A stretch of DNA of 64,000 nucleotides from Phycisphaerae bacterium (GTDB taxonomy: Bacteria; Planctomycetota; Phycisphaerae; Phycisphaerales; UBA1924), in contig BQMO01000001.1 in the NCBI GenBank assembly GCA_022180725.1, forward strand, positions 124,001 to 188,000, written 5' to 3'. Under the pieces are notes generated by a model. The model was not told the DNA's origin, ran no database searches, and saw only the letters and a program-made list of their open reading frames with translations. Position 1 is the stretch's first letter. Each line of letters opens with the position of its first letter. Of the stretch, positions 24,270-33,232 are shown one piece after another. A program made the position numbers and the translations under genes.

Positions 24270-25619
24270 TCATGTAAGGTCGAGCACACCCGTGCTGTCC
24301 GCGAAACTCTCGCGCCCGCACCCCGCCCGCTCCAGCATCGTCAGATACAAGTTGCACAACGGCGTTTCGCGCGGCGTCCGCACCAGCCGCCCCGTCCGCA
24401 CCGCTCCGCCGCCGCGCCCCGCCAGCAGGATCGGCAGGTCCTCGTGGTTGTGCCGATTCCCGTCGCTGATCCCCCCGCCGAACATCACCAGGGTGTTGTC
24501 CAGCAGCGTCCCCTCACCCTCGGGGGTGGTGGCCAGCGCCCGCACGAACCGAGCGAACCGCTCGACGTGGTACCGGTCGATGCGGCGGATCTTCTCGATC
24601 ATGTCCTCGTTGCCCTGGTGGTGCGACAGGTGATGGTGCCCGTCGCGCACGCCGATCTCGGGGAAGGTCCGGTTGCTCCCGTCCACCGCGAGCATGAGCG
24701 TGCCCACGCGTGTCACGTCGGTCTGAAAGGCCAGCGCGAGCAGGTCGAACATGAGGTCCATGTGCGCACTGGTCGATTCGGGGATGCCCTCGGGCACGGG
24801 CATCGAAGGCGCCTTCAGGGGAGCCGCCTCGGCCCGTGCCCGTTCGATCCGCTGCTCCAGGTCGCGCACGCCGCTCTCGTACTGGTCGAGTTTCCGCCCG
24901 TCCGCCGGGCCCAGCGACGCCCGCAACGACCGGCTCTCGGCGAGCACGAAGTCGAGCACGCTCTGCCGGCGTGAGATGCGCTCGGCGGCGGCCGCCGCCT
25001 GCGTCGCATCACCGAACAGCCGCTCGAACGCCGCCGCGGGGTCCACGATCTTGGGCATGGGCGTCGATTCATCGCGCCACGAAATGTTCGACGAGTACGC
25101 GCACGAATACCCCGAGTCGCAGTTGCCCGCCTGCGGGCCGTGCTCGCACCCCAGTTCCAACGACGCCAACCGCGTCGCCTTCCCAATGTCCATCGCCGCT
25201 ACCTGGTCGATGCTCACCCCGTTGCGGATGTCGTTGCCCGCGGTCTTGCGCGCCTGCTGCCCGGTCAGGAAACTCGCCGACGACCGCGCGTGGTCGCCCG
25301 GCCCGTCCCCGTTCGCCCGCGCCTTGTGCAGCGTCAGCCCCGTGATGACGTTCACGTGCTCACGCACCGCCGCCAGCGGTTCAAGTGTCGGCGAGAGCGT
25401 GAACGCCTCGGGCGTCGCCCCGGCCGCCGGCAGCCACGCGTCGTAGTTCACCCCGTTGGGCATGAAGACAAACGCCAATCGCACCGGCGGCGCACCCGCG
25501 GCCGCGCCGGCCACTCGCGCCGCCGCACGGGCCGCCGGACTCATGCACTCCAGCCATGGCAGCGCCATCGTCACGCCCAGCCCACGCAGCACGGTTCGCC
25601 TGGTCAACCGCCCGTTCAT
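24270..25619 (-). CDS. DUF1552 protein with Tat export signal
   Basis: A 449-residue protein. The N-terminus LTRRTVLRGLGVTMALPWLE is a twin-arginine signal. The rest follows the DUF1552 family found almost only in planctomycetes and relatives: VRLAFVFMPNGVNYDAWLP, HARSSASFLTGQQ, NGVSIDQVAA, LGCEHGPQAGNCDSGYSC and HHHLSHHQGN. The family resembles DUF1501/sulfatase-like exported proteins but no reaction has been assigned to it. The ATG overlaps the stop of the preceding cytochrome gene by four bases, a pairing repeated in many planctomycete genomes. Confidence 0.88.
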   Translation of the reverse strand: MNGRLTRRTVLRGLGVTMALPWLECMSPAARAAARVAGAAAGAPPVRLAFVFMPNGVNYDAWLPAAGATPEAFTLSPTLEPLAAVREHVNVITGLTLHKARANGDGPGDHARSSASFLTGQQARKTAGNDIRNGVSIDQVAAMDIGKATRLASLELGCEHGPQAGNCDSGYSCAYSSNISWRDESTPMPKIVDPAAAFERLFGDATQAAAAAERISRRQSVLDFVLAESRSLRASLGPADGRKLDQYESGVRDLEQRIERARAEAAPLKAPSMPVPEGIPESTSAHMDLMFDLLALAFQTDVTRVGTLMLAVDGSNRTFPEIGVRDGHHHLSHHQGNEDMIEKIRRIDRYHVERFARFVRALATTPEGEGTLLDNTLVMFGGGISDGNRHNHEDLPILLAGRGGGAVRTGRLVRTPRETPLCNLYLTMLERAGCGRESFADSTGVLDLT

Positions 25620-27943
25620 CGCGCCTCCTCCCGGCCCCGGGCCGTGCGGAACGTCTCGCTCGTCACGATCCCCTCGATCATCGCCGTCATCCGATCCCCC
25701 TGCGCCCGCGTGCGCCGGGCAATCTCGCGGACCGCGGGCCGGTCGAACGGCTCGGGCCCCCGTCCGATCGCGTACGTCAGCATCCTCCCCGCCAGCGTCT
25801 CGACGAACTGATCCGCCCTCGCCAAGACGGCCCGCTTGACGCCTGCCACCCCGTCCAGCCGCTCGCCGCCCGGCAACACCCCGCTCGCGTCGATGGCGTG
25901 CCCGTCTTCCTCGTCGCGCCAGCGCCCGATGGCGTCGAAATGCTCAAAACTCAGCCCGAGGGGGTCCAGCCGATTGTGGCACGCCGCGCAACTCGCCACC
26001 GCCGTGTGCGCCGCCAGCCGCTCGCGCACCGTCGCGCCCGGCCCGACATTCGCCGCTTGCTCCAGCGGCGGGATATCCGGCGGCGGGGGCGGCGGGGGCG
26101 TGCCCAGCATCTCGTCCAGCACGAACAGCCCCCGCTTCACCGGGCTGGTCCGCGTCGGGTTGCTCGTGATCGTCAGCACCGCCGCCAGCGTCAGCACGCC
26201 CCCTCGGGGCGACCCCTCGGGAATCGTCACTCGGCGGAACTCATCGCCTCGGACCCCTTCGATCCCATAATGCCGCGCCAGCCGCTCGTTCAGGAACGTG
26301 TCCGGCGCATCGACCAGGTCCAGCACGCTCCGATCCGACCGCAGCACATCGGCGAAGAACCGCTCCGCCTCTTCTCGCATCGCGGTCCGTAACGCCGCGT
26401 CGTACGTTGGGAACGTCCCGGGGTCCATCGCCAGCGTGTCCAGGTTCCGCAGGTGCAGCCACTGCCCCGCGAAGTTCCGCACCAACGCCTCGGCCTTGCC
26501 GTCCGCCAGCATCCGCCGCGCCTGCGCGATCAGCCCCGCCTCCGTCCCCAGTACGCCCGCCCCGGCCGCCTCCAACAAGGCGTCGTCCGGCATGCTCGAC
26601 CACAGAAAGTACGACAGCCGCGACGCCAGTTCGTACCCATCCAGCCGGTACTGTGCCTCGGGGTTGCGCGGGTCCGGATGTGCAACAGTCCGGAACAGGA
26701 ACCGCGGCGAGACCAGCGCCGCCGTCACCGCCGTCCGCACACCTTCCTCGAACCCACGCCCCGTCCGTCGCTCGCGCTCGTACACCGCCATCAACCCCGC
26801 GACGTCCGCGTCGGTCGCCGGCCGGCGGTACGCCCGCGTCGCGAAATCCCGCAGTATCGCCCGCGCCCGCTCGTCCTCATCCGTAATGCCACTCCCCGCG
26901 TCGAATACCCGCGTCCACCCCGCGGGCCGGATCGTGCTCGCCTCCTCCAGCGGCCCGGCCACCGCGATCGATTCGACCCCCATGTTCCGGTCCGCCTGGT
27001 CCTTCACGTAATAGTCATTCGTGAAGTGCGCCGCGATCACCCGCGCTCCCGCGCGCAGCCTCACACGCACCGCAAACTCCTCCGGCGCCCCGCGCGTCCC
27101 CGAGACGTCGAACGCCCCCGCCTCGCGCCGATCAATCCGCACGCTCAGCCGCGCACGCTCGTTCCCCGCCGGCGTCTCCCACGCCTTCACCCGTATCTCA
27201 TACTCCCCCTCCAGCGGCGCCTCGAAGGTCCCCCGCGCCGCCCCATTCGAGAACAGGAACACCCCGCCACGCGGCAGGGGCTGCCCGTTGTCGCCCGACA
27301 GCGGCCTCACCGGGCGCGGGCCCCCGCCGATCTCCACCATCGGCCCCAGCCCCGCCTCCACCGCCCGCTCCGCCGCCGACACGTACGCCTCCACCGCCAA
27401 AGGCGAGGTCGACAGCACGTCCGCGATGTTGTCGAACCCGTACCCGGTGTCGTCACGCGGCAGGCGCTCGGCCACGTCCACCTTCGCCGGATCGACCCCG
27501 AGCAGATCGCGCAGGGTGTTGCGATACTCCGTACGGTTCAGCCGGTGAGGCGTCGCCCACCCGGGGTCCACCGGCGCATCCGCCGGGACATACGCGATGG
27601 CCGCGTCCAGCCACTGCACCGCCAGCGTCCGTTCGTGCTCCCCGGGACGCGGACGCGTCTTGGGGGGCATCTCCCCGGTCACGATCATCTCGCGCACCAG
27701 CCGAAGGTTCACGTGTTCATCGCCCGTGACGCCCCCGAGTGTGTCCAGCCGCAGGTCGCCCTTGGGGTCGTCCCCCGCATGGCACGAAAGACAGTTGGCC
27801 GCGAGAAAGGGGCGAAACTCCAGCACAAATCGCGCGGCGAGTTCCTCGGCCAACGCGTCGCCCAAGGGCGGGTTCAACGCAGCCGCCCCGCGCTCCCCAA
27901 GGGCGAGCGCGGCGATGACCATCGTGACACTCAGCGGGGGCAT
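25616..27943 (-). CDS. Planctomycete c-type cytochrome protein of the PSCyt1/DUF1587-1592-1588-1585 family
   Basis: A 775-residue secreted protein. A hydrophobic leader (about residues 5-21) is followed by the first haem motif C51-LSC-H55 in a PSCyt1-like domain (CLSCHAGDDPKGDLRLD). Next comes HRLNRTEYRNTLRDLLGV (DUF1587), a jelly-roll-like part with ARLSVRIDRREAG, then DUF1592/DUF1588 regions (RLSYFLWSSMPDDALL, FLNERLARHYGI). A second haem motif, CAACH, sits in the DUF1588/DUF1585 end (NRLDPLGLSFEHFDAIGRWR). It lies upstream of and overlaps the DUF1552 gene. The pair probably acts together in the periplasm; the substrate is unknown. The start at 27943 replaces a TTG further upstream. Confidence 0.88.
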   Translation of the reverse strand: MPPLSVTMVIAALALGERGAAALNPPLGDALAEELAARFVLEFRPFLAANCLSCHAGDDPKGDLRLDTLGGVTGDEHVNLRLVREMIVTGEMPPKTRPRPGEHERTLAVQWLDAAIAYVPADAPVDPGWATPHRLNRTEYRNTLRDLLGVDPAKVDVAERLPRDDTGYGFDNIADVLSTSPLAVEAYVSAAERAVEAGLGPMVEIGGGPRPVRPLSGDNGQPLPRGGVFLFSNGAARGTFEAPLEGEYEIRVKAWETPAGNERARLSVRIDRREAGAFDVSGTRGAPEEFAVRVRLRAGARVIAAHFTNDYYVKDQADRNMGVESIAVAGPLEEASTIRPAGWTRVFDAGSGITDEDERARAILRDFATRAYRRPATDADVAGLMAVYERERRTGRGFEEGVRTAVTAALVSPRFLFRTVAHPDPRNPEAQYRLDGYELASRLSYFLWSSMPDDALLEAAGAGVLGTEAGLIAQARRMLADGKAEALVRNFAGQWLHLRNLDTLAMDPGTFPTYDAALRTAMREEAERFFADVLRSDRSVLDLVDAPDTFLNERLARHYGIEGVRGDEFRRVTIPEGSPRGGVLTLAAVLTITSNPTRTSPVKRGLFVLDEMLGTPPPPPPPDIPPLEQAANVGPGATVRERLAAHTAVASCAACHNRLDPLGLSFEHFDAIGRWRDEEDGHAIDASGVLPGGERLDGVAGVKRAVLARADQFVETLAGRMLTYAIGRGPEPFDRPAVREIARRTRAQGDRMTAMIEGIVTSETFRTARGREEAR

Positions 27944-27993
27944 GACGCCAGTATACCGCACGACGCTCAATTCCCAAGCCCGCGCCGACGTGG

Positions 27994-28962
27994 CTACTCG
28001 AACATCCGGCTCAGGGCTTGCTCGTACACACGCTTCGCGATCGCCGGGCCGCCGGGCGACTTCGCGACCGCATCCACCATCACGCCCGCGTTGACCTCGA
28101 GCACCATCTCACGTCCGGCCACCCGCACCACGTCCACGCTGCCGAACGTGAGATTCAGCGCCGCCACGGCCGACATGGCCAGCGCGAGCCGGCCCGCCAT
28201 CGCGCCCGACGCCGCATCCTCGAACCGCACATCGGCGCCCTGCCCGAGGTTGTGCCGCCAGTTCACAAGCACGACCTCGCCCTTCGCCGGCACGCGCGCC
28301 CACGCCGCCGTCGTGCCCTCGTCGGCATTCGCCAAGCATCGCGCCGCCGGACCGCTGGGGCCTTCCGCCTCGGCGCGCGCTTCGACGAGCGACCGCACGG
28401 CTCGCTCGCCGTCGCCCCGCACCGTCAGTCGCTCCTTGGAGTACGCCAGTACGCACGCCCCGTCGAGCATGATCAGCCGCGTCTCTCGCTCGATCGACAG
28501 AAAGCGGCACAGCGCGGCGCTCTGTCCGCGCGCGAAGCACCCCCCCGCCGCGGCCTCCAGTTCCGCCACCGTCCTCGCCCGCGTCACGCCGCGCCCGCCC
28601 GTCCCCGCGTTGTCCTTCACCACCACGTCGCACCCGAAGGCCTCGAATCCCGCCCGGGCCGCCTCCAACCCTCCCACCTCCGGCATGAACTTCGCCAGGT
28701 CCGGGTGCGGCACGAAGCGGTGCTCCACCGCCGCCACGCCCGCGCGCGCCATCGCCTCGCTCGCCGCGGCCTTGTCCCGCAGCACCCCCGCCGTCCCCGC
28801 GCCGTTCAGGTCGAACGTGTACCCGTGCACGTACCGCACCCGGTCCCCGCGCGAAAGCCGCAACACCCACCCGTCGCCCAGCAACTCCACGCGCACCCCG
28901 GCCTTGGCGCCCCAACGCCGAGCCACGTCCACCAGCACGCGCTCCGAGTTGAGTTCACTCAT
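27994..28962 (-). CDS. ATP-grasp protein, RimK/cyanophycin-synthetase-like
   Basis: A 322-residue protein. An ATP-grasp fold is indicated by DKAAASEAMARAGV, VVKDNAGTGGRGV (glycine-rich ATP loop with its Lys) and the C-terminal metal site LEVNAGVMVD. Proteins of this superfamily join a carboxylate to an amine through an acyl phosphate. The order and spacing are closest to the RimK or cyanophycin synthetase ATP-grasp core. The first 60 residues form a separate small domain. Substrates cannot be inferred from the neighbours (cytochrome gene on one side, metF on the other). Confidence 0.7.
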   Translation of the reverse strand: MSELNSERVLVDVARRWGAKAGVRVELLGDGWVLRLSRGDRVRYVHGYTFDLNGAGTAGVLRDKAAASEAMARAGVAAVEHRFVPHPDLAKFMPEVGGLEAARAGFEAFGCDVVVKDNAGTGGRGVTRARTVAELEAAAGGCFARGQSAALCRFLSIERETRLIMLDGACVLAYSKERLTVRGDGERAVRSLVEARAEAEGPSGPAARCLANADEGTTAAWARVPAKGEVVLVNWRHNLGQGADVRFEDAASGAMAGRLALAMSAVAALNLTFGSVDVVRVAGREMVLEVNAGVMVDAVAKSPGGPAIAKRVYEQALSRMFE

Positions 28963-29017
28963 CGCGGGTTCGTCCCCACGCCGCGCCACGCGGCCTCGCA
29001 TGGTACCGCCGCCCCCG

Positions 29018-29932
29018 CTACGCCCGCAGGTCCCGCGAATCGCGCACGCCCAGGTTCGCGTAAATCTCTCGCGTCGCCGTCGAACGGTTGAGCGTGTAAA
29101 AGTGAACCCCCGCCACCTCGTGGTCCAGAAGGTCGCGGCATTGCTCCGTCGCCCAGTGCACGCCCACGCGCTTCACCGCCTCCTCGTCGCCCCCCGTCCG
29201 GTTGATCGCCCGCACCAGCGGCGCGGGGAACCGCGACCCCAGCGCCAGATCGGCCATGCGACGCATCCCCGTCAGGCTCGTCACCGGCATCACCCCCGCG
29301 ATGATCGGCACGCGGATCCCCGCGAGTTCACACCGCGACCGGAAGTCGTAAAAATCGCGATTGTCGAAGAACAACTGCGTCACGATGAAGTCCGCCCCCT
29401 CATCCACTTTCGCCTTCAGGTAGTCCAGTTCCCTCAGGCGGTTGGGAGTCTCGGCGTGCCCCTCCGGGTACCCCGCCACGCCGATGCCGAAGCCACGCCG
29501 ATCAGGGTGCAGCCGGCGCTGGTTGAACTGCGCGATCTGTTTCACCAGGTCCGCCGCGTACCGCAGCCCGCGCCACGGTGATTGCCCGTTCTCCAGCCCC
29601 TTGGGCACGTCGCCCCGCAGCGCCATCAGGTTGCTGATCCCCGCCTGCGCATACCGCGCCAGGATCGCGTCGATCTCCTCGGGCGCGTGACCCACGCACG
29701 TCAGGTGCGGCACGGGGTCCAGCGTCGTTTCCCCACGCAGTTTCACCACCAGGTCGTGCGTCTGTTCACGCGTCGAGCCGCCCGCCCCGTACGTCACCGA
29801 CACGAACGATGGGCACAGCGGCTCCAGCTCGCGAATGCTCGCGAACAGGTCGGCGAACCCGGCGTCGCTCTTGGGAGGGAAGAACTCGAACGAGAACGTC
29901 GCCCCCTGGGTAAATATGTCGCGGATATGCAT
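29018..29932 (-). CDS. metF: 5,10-Methylenetetrahydrofolate reductase
   Basis: A 304-residue TIM-barrel flavoprotein. It reduces 5,10-methylene-THF to 5-methyl-THF for methionine synthesis. Motifs: FSFEFFPPKSDAG at the N-terminus with the catalytic Glu, FVSVTYGAGGSTREQT, DPVPHLTCVGH, LMALRGD, GADFIVTQLFFDN, PIIAGVMPVTSL, and GVHFYTLNRS at the end. The ATG at 29932 has an AGGA element eight bases before it. A good -10 sequence (TATACT on the minus strand, 29972-29977) and an inverted repeat over the -35 position lie just upstream, so the gene is probably regulated on its own. Confidence 0.93.
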   Translation of the reverse strand: MHIRDIFTQGATFSFEFFPPKSDAGFADLFASIRELEPLCPSFVSVTYGAGGSTREQTHDLVVKLRGETTLDPVPHLTCVGHAPEEIDAILARYAQAGISNLMALRGDVPKGLENGQSPWRGLRYAADLVKQIAQFNQRRLHPDRRGFGIGVAGYPEGHAETPNRLRELDYLKAKVDEGADFIVTQLFFDNRDFYDFRSRCELAGIRVPIIAGVMPVTSLTGMRRMADLALGSRFPAPLVRAINRTGGDEEAVKRVGVHWATEQCRDLLDHEVAGVHFYTLNRSTATREIYANLGVRDSRDLRA

Positions 29933-29971
29933 ACGCGCATCCTGCCCAGATTCACACCCCGTCACGTCGTC

Positions 29972-30002
29972 AGTATAGCCTAATATCCGGATGAACGGAT
30001 AT
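29972..30002 (-). promoter_or_regulatory. metF promoter with palindromic operator ATATCCG-N6-CGGATAT
   Basis: On the minus strand a consensus-like -10 (TATACT, 29972-29977) lies about 40 bases before the metF ATG. The inverted repeat at 29983-29989 / 29996-30002 covers the expected -35 region. The position fits a repressor or activator of the methionine pathway; its identity is not known. Confidence 0.5.
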
Positions 30003-30030
30003 AAAACCCGGGGCACTATTCCGCCCCGGG
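30001..30030 (-). terminator. Intrinsic terminator after the 30066-30944 gene
   Basis: Eight-base perfect arms CCCGGGGC/GCCCCGGG (30007-30014 and 30023-30030) with an eight-base loop, followed on the minus strand by TTTTAT. It lies 35 bases past the stop of the gene and touches the metF operator. Confidence 0.75.
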
Positions 30031-30065
30031 GTGGGTGTCACACCATTATCGGCGCCGCCGTGGCC

Positions 30066-30944
30066 CTACTTCTTCCCGGGGATCAGGTCGCCGATGCCCT
30101 TCAGGACGCCCTCGGCACCTTTCTTGACCGTCTCCGCGGCCTCCGCCCCGACCTTCGTCAGCCCCTCGGCAAGTTTCTGGGCCGATTCCCCGGCCTTCCC
30201 GATCACTTCCACTCCGAACTCGCCCAGCCCTTGCAACTGGGCCAGCCCGCCCTTGAGTTCGCCCAGCACGTCCCCGGGGATGATGTTCCCGCCGCGCTCT
30301 ACGGCGGTCGCCAGGATCGCCTTGATCACCACGTTCATCATTTTTCCGATTTCGATCCCGCCCTCGGCCGTGCCCACGTTGTTCAGTTTGATCTCATGGA
30401 TCGGCACCGTCACCGCCGTGGCCCCGCCCCCCAGCCCCAACATGTCGACACGCACCTCGACGTTCGTGATCACGATCTCGCGGACGATGAACTTCTTGCC
30501 GCCCTTGTCCTCGGCGGGCTTGGCCTTGGGGTCCTGGCTCTCGAACCGCTTCAGGTTGTCCAGGATCACCTGGTAGTTCGACCCCTTGCTGCCCCGCTCC
30601 AGGTTCACCTTGATCCCGTCGAGCGTGAGGCGGGGGATCTCCACCACGTCCTTGGTGACCGAGCCGAGGTTCGCCGCGACGCCGCCCGACGCGAGCGCGA
30701 AGAAGTGCGGCCCGGAGAATCCCGCCGGGTTCGCCACGTTCAAGCCCTTCATCGCGAACGTGCCCGACATGACTCCCACGTCGGCGCTCTGGAGCGTGGT
30801 GGGAACGCCCATGGCGTACGTGCCGCCCTTCTCGATCGCCGCCTTGGCGACCGAATCGATGAAGATCACCGTCACAACCAGCACGACCACGACCGCCAGC
30901 ACCAGCACGCCGCCGATGACGCCGAGTTTCTTCCCGAGTTTCAT
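30066..30944 (-). CDS. Membrane-anchored protein of unknown function (AsmA-like appearance)
   Basis: A 292-residue protein. One N-terminal membrane helix (about residues 9-31, valine-rich) anchors a beta-rich body with amphipathic strands (VEIPRLTLDGIKVNLERG, FIVREIVITNVEVRVDML). This reads like the DUF748/AsmA type of envelope proteins, though the match is loose. The last 60 residues are an Ala/Lys/Glu/Gly helix. GGAGG lies seven bases before the ATG. It is a single gene with its own terminator, next to a tRNA. Confidence 0.65.
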   Translation of the reverse strand: MKLGKKLGVIGGVLVLAVVVVLVVTVIFIDSVAKAAIEKGGTYAMGVPTTLQSADVGVMSGTFAMKGLNVANPAGFSGPHFFALASGGVAANLGSVTKDVVEIPRLTLDGIKVNLERGSKGSNYQVILDNLKRFESQDPKAKPAEDKGGKKFIVREIVITNVEVRVDMLGLGGGATAVTVPIHEIKLNNVGTAEGGIEIGKMMNVVIKAILATAVERGGNIIPGDVLGELKGGLAQLQGLGEFGVEVIGKAGESAQKLAEGLTKVGAEAAETVKKGAEGVLKGIGDLIPGKK

Positions 30945-31016
30945 GGAGTGCCTCCTGTGTAGAAAGTATACGGAAAGGCAATGGCCACGCCGCGGCGACC
31001 CCCGCGGGCGCGAAGA

Positions 31017-31087
31017 GCCACTTCAGGGATTTGAACCCTGGACCTATGCTTTACGAAAGCATCGCTCTACCGCTGAGCTAAAGTGGC
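31017..31087 (-). tRNA. tRNA-Thr (anticodon CGU)
   Basis: A complete cloverleaf on the minus strand. Acceptor arms are GCCACTT and AAGTGGC, the D arm is AGCTCAGCGGTAGAGC, the anticodon arm is ATGCT/AGCAT with loop TTCGTAA (anticodon CGT, reading ACG), and the T arm is CAGGG-TTCAAAT-CCCTG. The 3' CCA is not encoded. This tRNA supplements a Thr-GGU/UGU set. Confidence 0.95.
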
Positions 31088-31130
31088 ACGCCGGGGCCAG
31101 ACACGCACCGGGGGCCATAGGGTAGCACGC

Positions 31131-31868
31131 TCAACCCTGCCCGCCAAACTCCCGCAACTTGAAGGCCTTGCGGTGGTTCACGACCTCCGTCCCGTCGGGC
31201 ATGTGCCCGCGCATGTAGTCCATGGCCCAGTTGCTCTCGTGGGTCTTGGCGATCTTCTGGATGTTCGCGCTCCGCCGGCTCGTGAAGTAGAAGAAGTCCT
31301 GCTTGAGCACCGGGTCTTCGTCGATCTCGTGGAACGACGGGAGCACCTCCTCCAGCATCGCCAGCGGGAAGGGAACGAGGTGGCAGATCGGCTCACCCTT
31401 CCTGAAGTACACCTCGGTGTTCCGCCGCATCATCTTCCAGTTCATCGTGAAGGTGTACGGCGCCCAGTCCGTCTCCACGATGCCGTCAAGCGGGGCAATG
31501 TCCCCCTTGGGCCCGTTGGTGGGCCCGCGCACCCATAACCCATACCCCGGGCTGGTCCGGAAGAGCCACGGCAGGCTGAACGTGAGCACGCCGCTCCCGA
31601 AGTGGCTCTTGATGTGCCCCTTGCAGGCTCCCTCCCCCTCAGGAAAGGTCAGGGTAATCGCGTTCATGTCGGCCTTGCCGTTCCAGTTGGCCGAGAAGTT
31701 CAGCGGGCATGTGGCCACCCACCCGGCCTGGTTGGCCATGACCAGCGGCAGGCAGCGGTAGGCGAACTTCTCCGAGGTCTGGTCCATCCAGTCGCGTTTG
31801 CCCCCCGCGGGCTCCAGCCCCCACCCCTCCGTGCTTGCCACCTTGTACGCCTTCAAGAAACACGCCAT
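31131..31868 (-). CDS. DUF6065-like protein, unknown function
   Basis: A 245-residue soluble protein. The start at 31868 has GGAG six bases upstream; the longer frame upstream is not used. Conserved-looking segments are RDWMDQTSEKFAYRCLPL, FGSGVLTFSLPWLFRTSPGY, LWVRGPTNGPKG, GIVETDWAPYTFTMNWK and FRKGEPICHLVPFP. They resemble the uncharacterised DUF6065 family as I recall it. The sequence shows no signal peptide or membrane segment. It has Trp, Phe and Pro-rich turns like a beta-sandwich with a metal or oxygenase-type cupin look, but no clear His/Asp triad. No function is assigned. Confidence 0.6.
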   Translation of the reverse strand: MACFLKAYKVASTEGWGLEPAGGKRDWMDQTSEKFAYRCLPLVMANQAGWVATCPLNFSANWNGKADMNAITLTFPEGEGACKGHIKSHFGSGVLTFSLPWLFRTSPGYGLWVRGPTNGPKGDIAPLDGIVETDWAPYTFTMNWKMMRRNTEVYFRKGEPICHLVPFPLAMLEEVLPSFHEIDEDPVLKQDFFYFTSRRSANIQKIAKTHESNWAMDYMRGHMPDGTEVVNHRKAFKLREFGGQG

Positions 31869-32057
31869 GTCAGGCTCCTCGGCCGCCACACCCGGCCACC
31901 CCATGCTATCGGACCGTTTTCCCCGAACAAGCCGGAACCAACCACCACCCCCCGCGTCGATACTGGTGTGGTCGGACACAGCCCCGGCCCTGGGGTGATA
32001 GGATGACGTTGGCCCGTCTGGCCGCCGTTGGACCCCGAGCTTTCAAGGAATCGACGC

Positions 32058-33095
32058 ATGGCACGCCGCACGACTTCCGTCCTTGCTCTGGCCGCCCTCG
32101 CAATGTTCGCCGCTGATGGTCTGGCCCAGACGGTGACTGTCCCGGTATCGACCCCCCCGGCCACGCGGGTCCGCGCGTCGAGTTCCCCGCAGCGTGACAC
32201 GCTTGTCCGCATGATGCGCCCGGTCGCGGTCGAGTTCAACGAGACGCGCCTCGAGGACGCGATGAAGTACATCGCCGACATCACCCAGGCCGACATGGAG
32301 GTCTTCTGGCAGGACGAACGCAACAGCACCGGGCTGGACAAGGAATCACTGGTCACCCTCAAGGTGGACCGCACCACCGCGCTCACCCTCGTCGAGAAGG
32401 TTCTCGATTCCGCGACGTCCGACTCCACCGGCACCGGCGGCAACACCTGGCAACTCTCCAACTCGGGCGCCTTCCAGGTCGGCCCCAAGGAGCGCCTCAA
32501 CAAGTTTAAGCGCATCGAGATCTACAACGTCATGGACCTCATGCTCGAAGTTCCCGACTACACCAACGCCCCCGAGTTCGACCTTCAGTCCGTGCTCCAA
32601 TCCACCGGGCAGGGCGGCGGCGGCGGCGGACAATCCCCCTTCCGCGAGCAGGGCCAGAACCAGCAGGGTCTTGGCAAGCGCCCCTACGACCAGCGCCTTC
32701 AGGACCTCGTCGACCTCCTCACCACCATCGTCGAACCCGAGCAGTGGGTCGACAACGGCGGCGACGGCGCCTCCATCCGCCCCTTCCAGGGCAACCTCCT
32801 CGTCAACGCCCCCGACTACATCCACCGCCAACTCAACGGGTATCCCTACTGGCCTTCCTCGGCCACCAAGGTCGCGACCGTCAACCAGCGCCGCTACGTC
32901 ACCATCGGCCTTGATACCTCCATCGCCAAGGTCGTCGGGTGGGACAACGTCCCCATCACCGCCGTTGCTGGCGACGGCCGCCTGATCTCCAGCGATCCCA
33001 ACCGCGGCCCCGGAGGCGCCAAGGCCCCGGCTCCGGCCAAGAAACCCGCCAAAGAAGCGGCCAAGCCCGCCCCGGCGAGTTCCGGCCCCAAATAA
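32058..33095 (+). CDS. Secreted planctomycete protein with STN-like domain, unknown function
   Basis: A 345-residue protein with a signal peptide (about residues 1-24, ending GLAQ) and AAGGA about seven bases before the ATG. Residues about 50-110 (VAVEFNETRLEDAMKYIADIT) resemble the short secretin/TonB N-terminal (STN) fold used by secretins and related periplasmic proteins. A Gly/Gln-rich linker (about 190-215) follows, then a second conserved part with DLVDLLTTIVEPEQW and LLVNAPDYIHRQL that is reminiscent of secretin N-domains. The C-terminal tail is Ala/Lys/Pro-rich. No secretin barrel follows, so it may be a free-standing N-domain protein. Confidence 0.6.
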   Translation: MARRTTSVLALAALAMFAADGLAQTVTVPVSTPPATRVRASSSPQRDTLVRMMRPVAVEFNETRLEDAMKYIADITQADMEVFWQDERNSTGLDKESLVTLKVDRTTALTLVEKVLDSATSDSTGTGGNTWQLSNSGAFQVGPKERLNKFKRIEIYNVMDLMLEVPDYTNAPEFDLQSVLQSTGQGGGGGGQSPFREQGQNQQGLGKRPYDQRLQDLVDLLTTIVEPEQWVDNGGDGASIRPFQGNLLVNAPDYIHRQLNGYPYWPSSATKVATVNQRRYVTIGLDTSIAKVVGWDNVPITAVAGDGRLISSDPNRGPGGAKAPAPAKKPAKEAAKPAPASSGPK

Positions 33096-33148
33096 GGTCC
33101 GCGAATTCGGGCTACCCGACTCGCCCATCCGCGTGCGGGTATCCGGGC

Positions 33149-33173
33149 GGAACTTGGCTTCATGCGACGTAAC
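33149..33173 (+). promoter_or_regulatory. Possible ECF-type promoter upstream of the sigma operon
   Basis: GGAACTT (33149-33155), the usual -35 of ECF sigma promoters, is followed by CGTAAC at 33168-33173. The spacing is shorter than the normal 16-17 bases, so support is weak, but the placement, 60 bases before an operon that encodes an ECF sigma factor, would suit self-regulation. Confidence 0.25.
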
Positions 33174-33232
33174 ATTGCATGCTCGAACGTCGTACAACCG
33201 ACGGGTACATGCCGCCCGCTCGGGAGCCTGCC

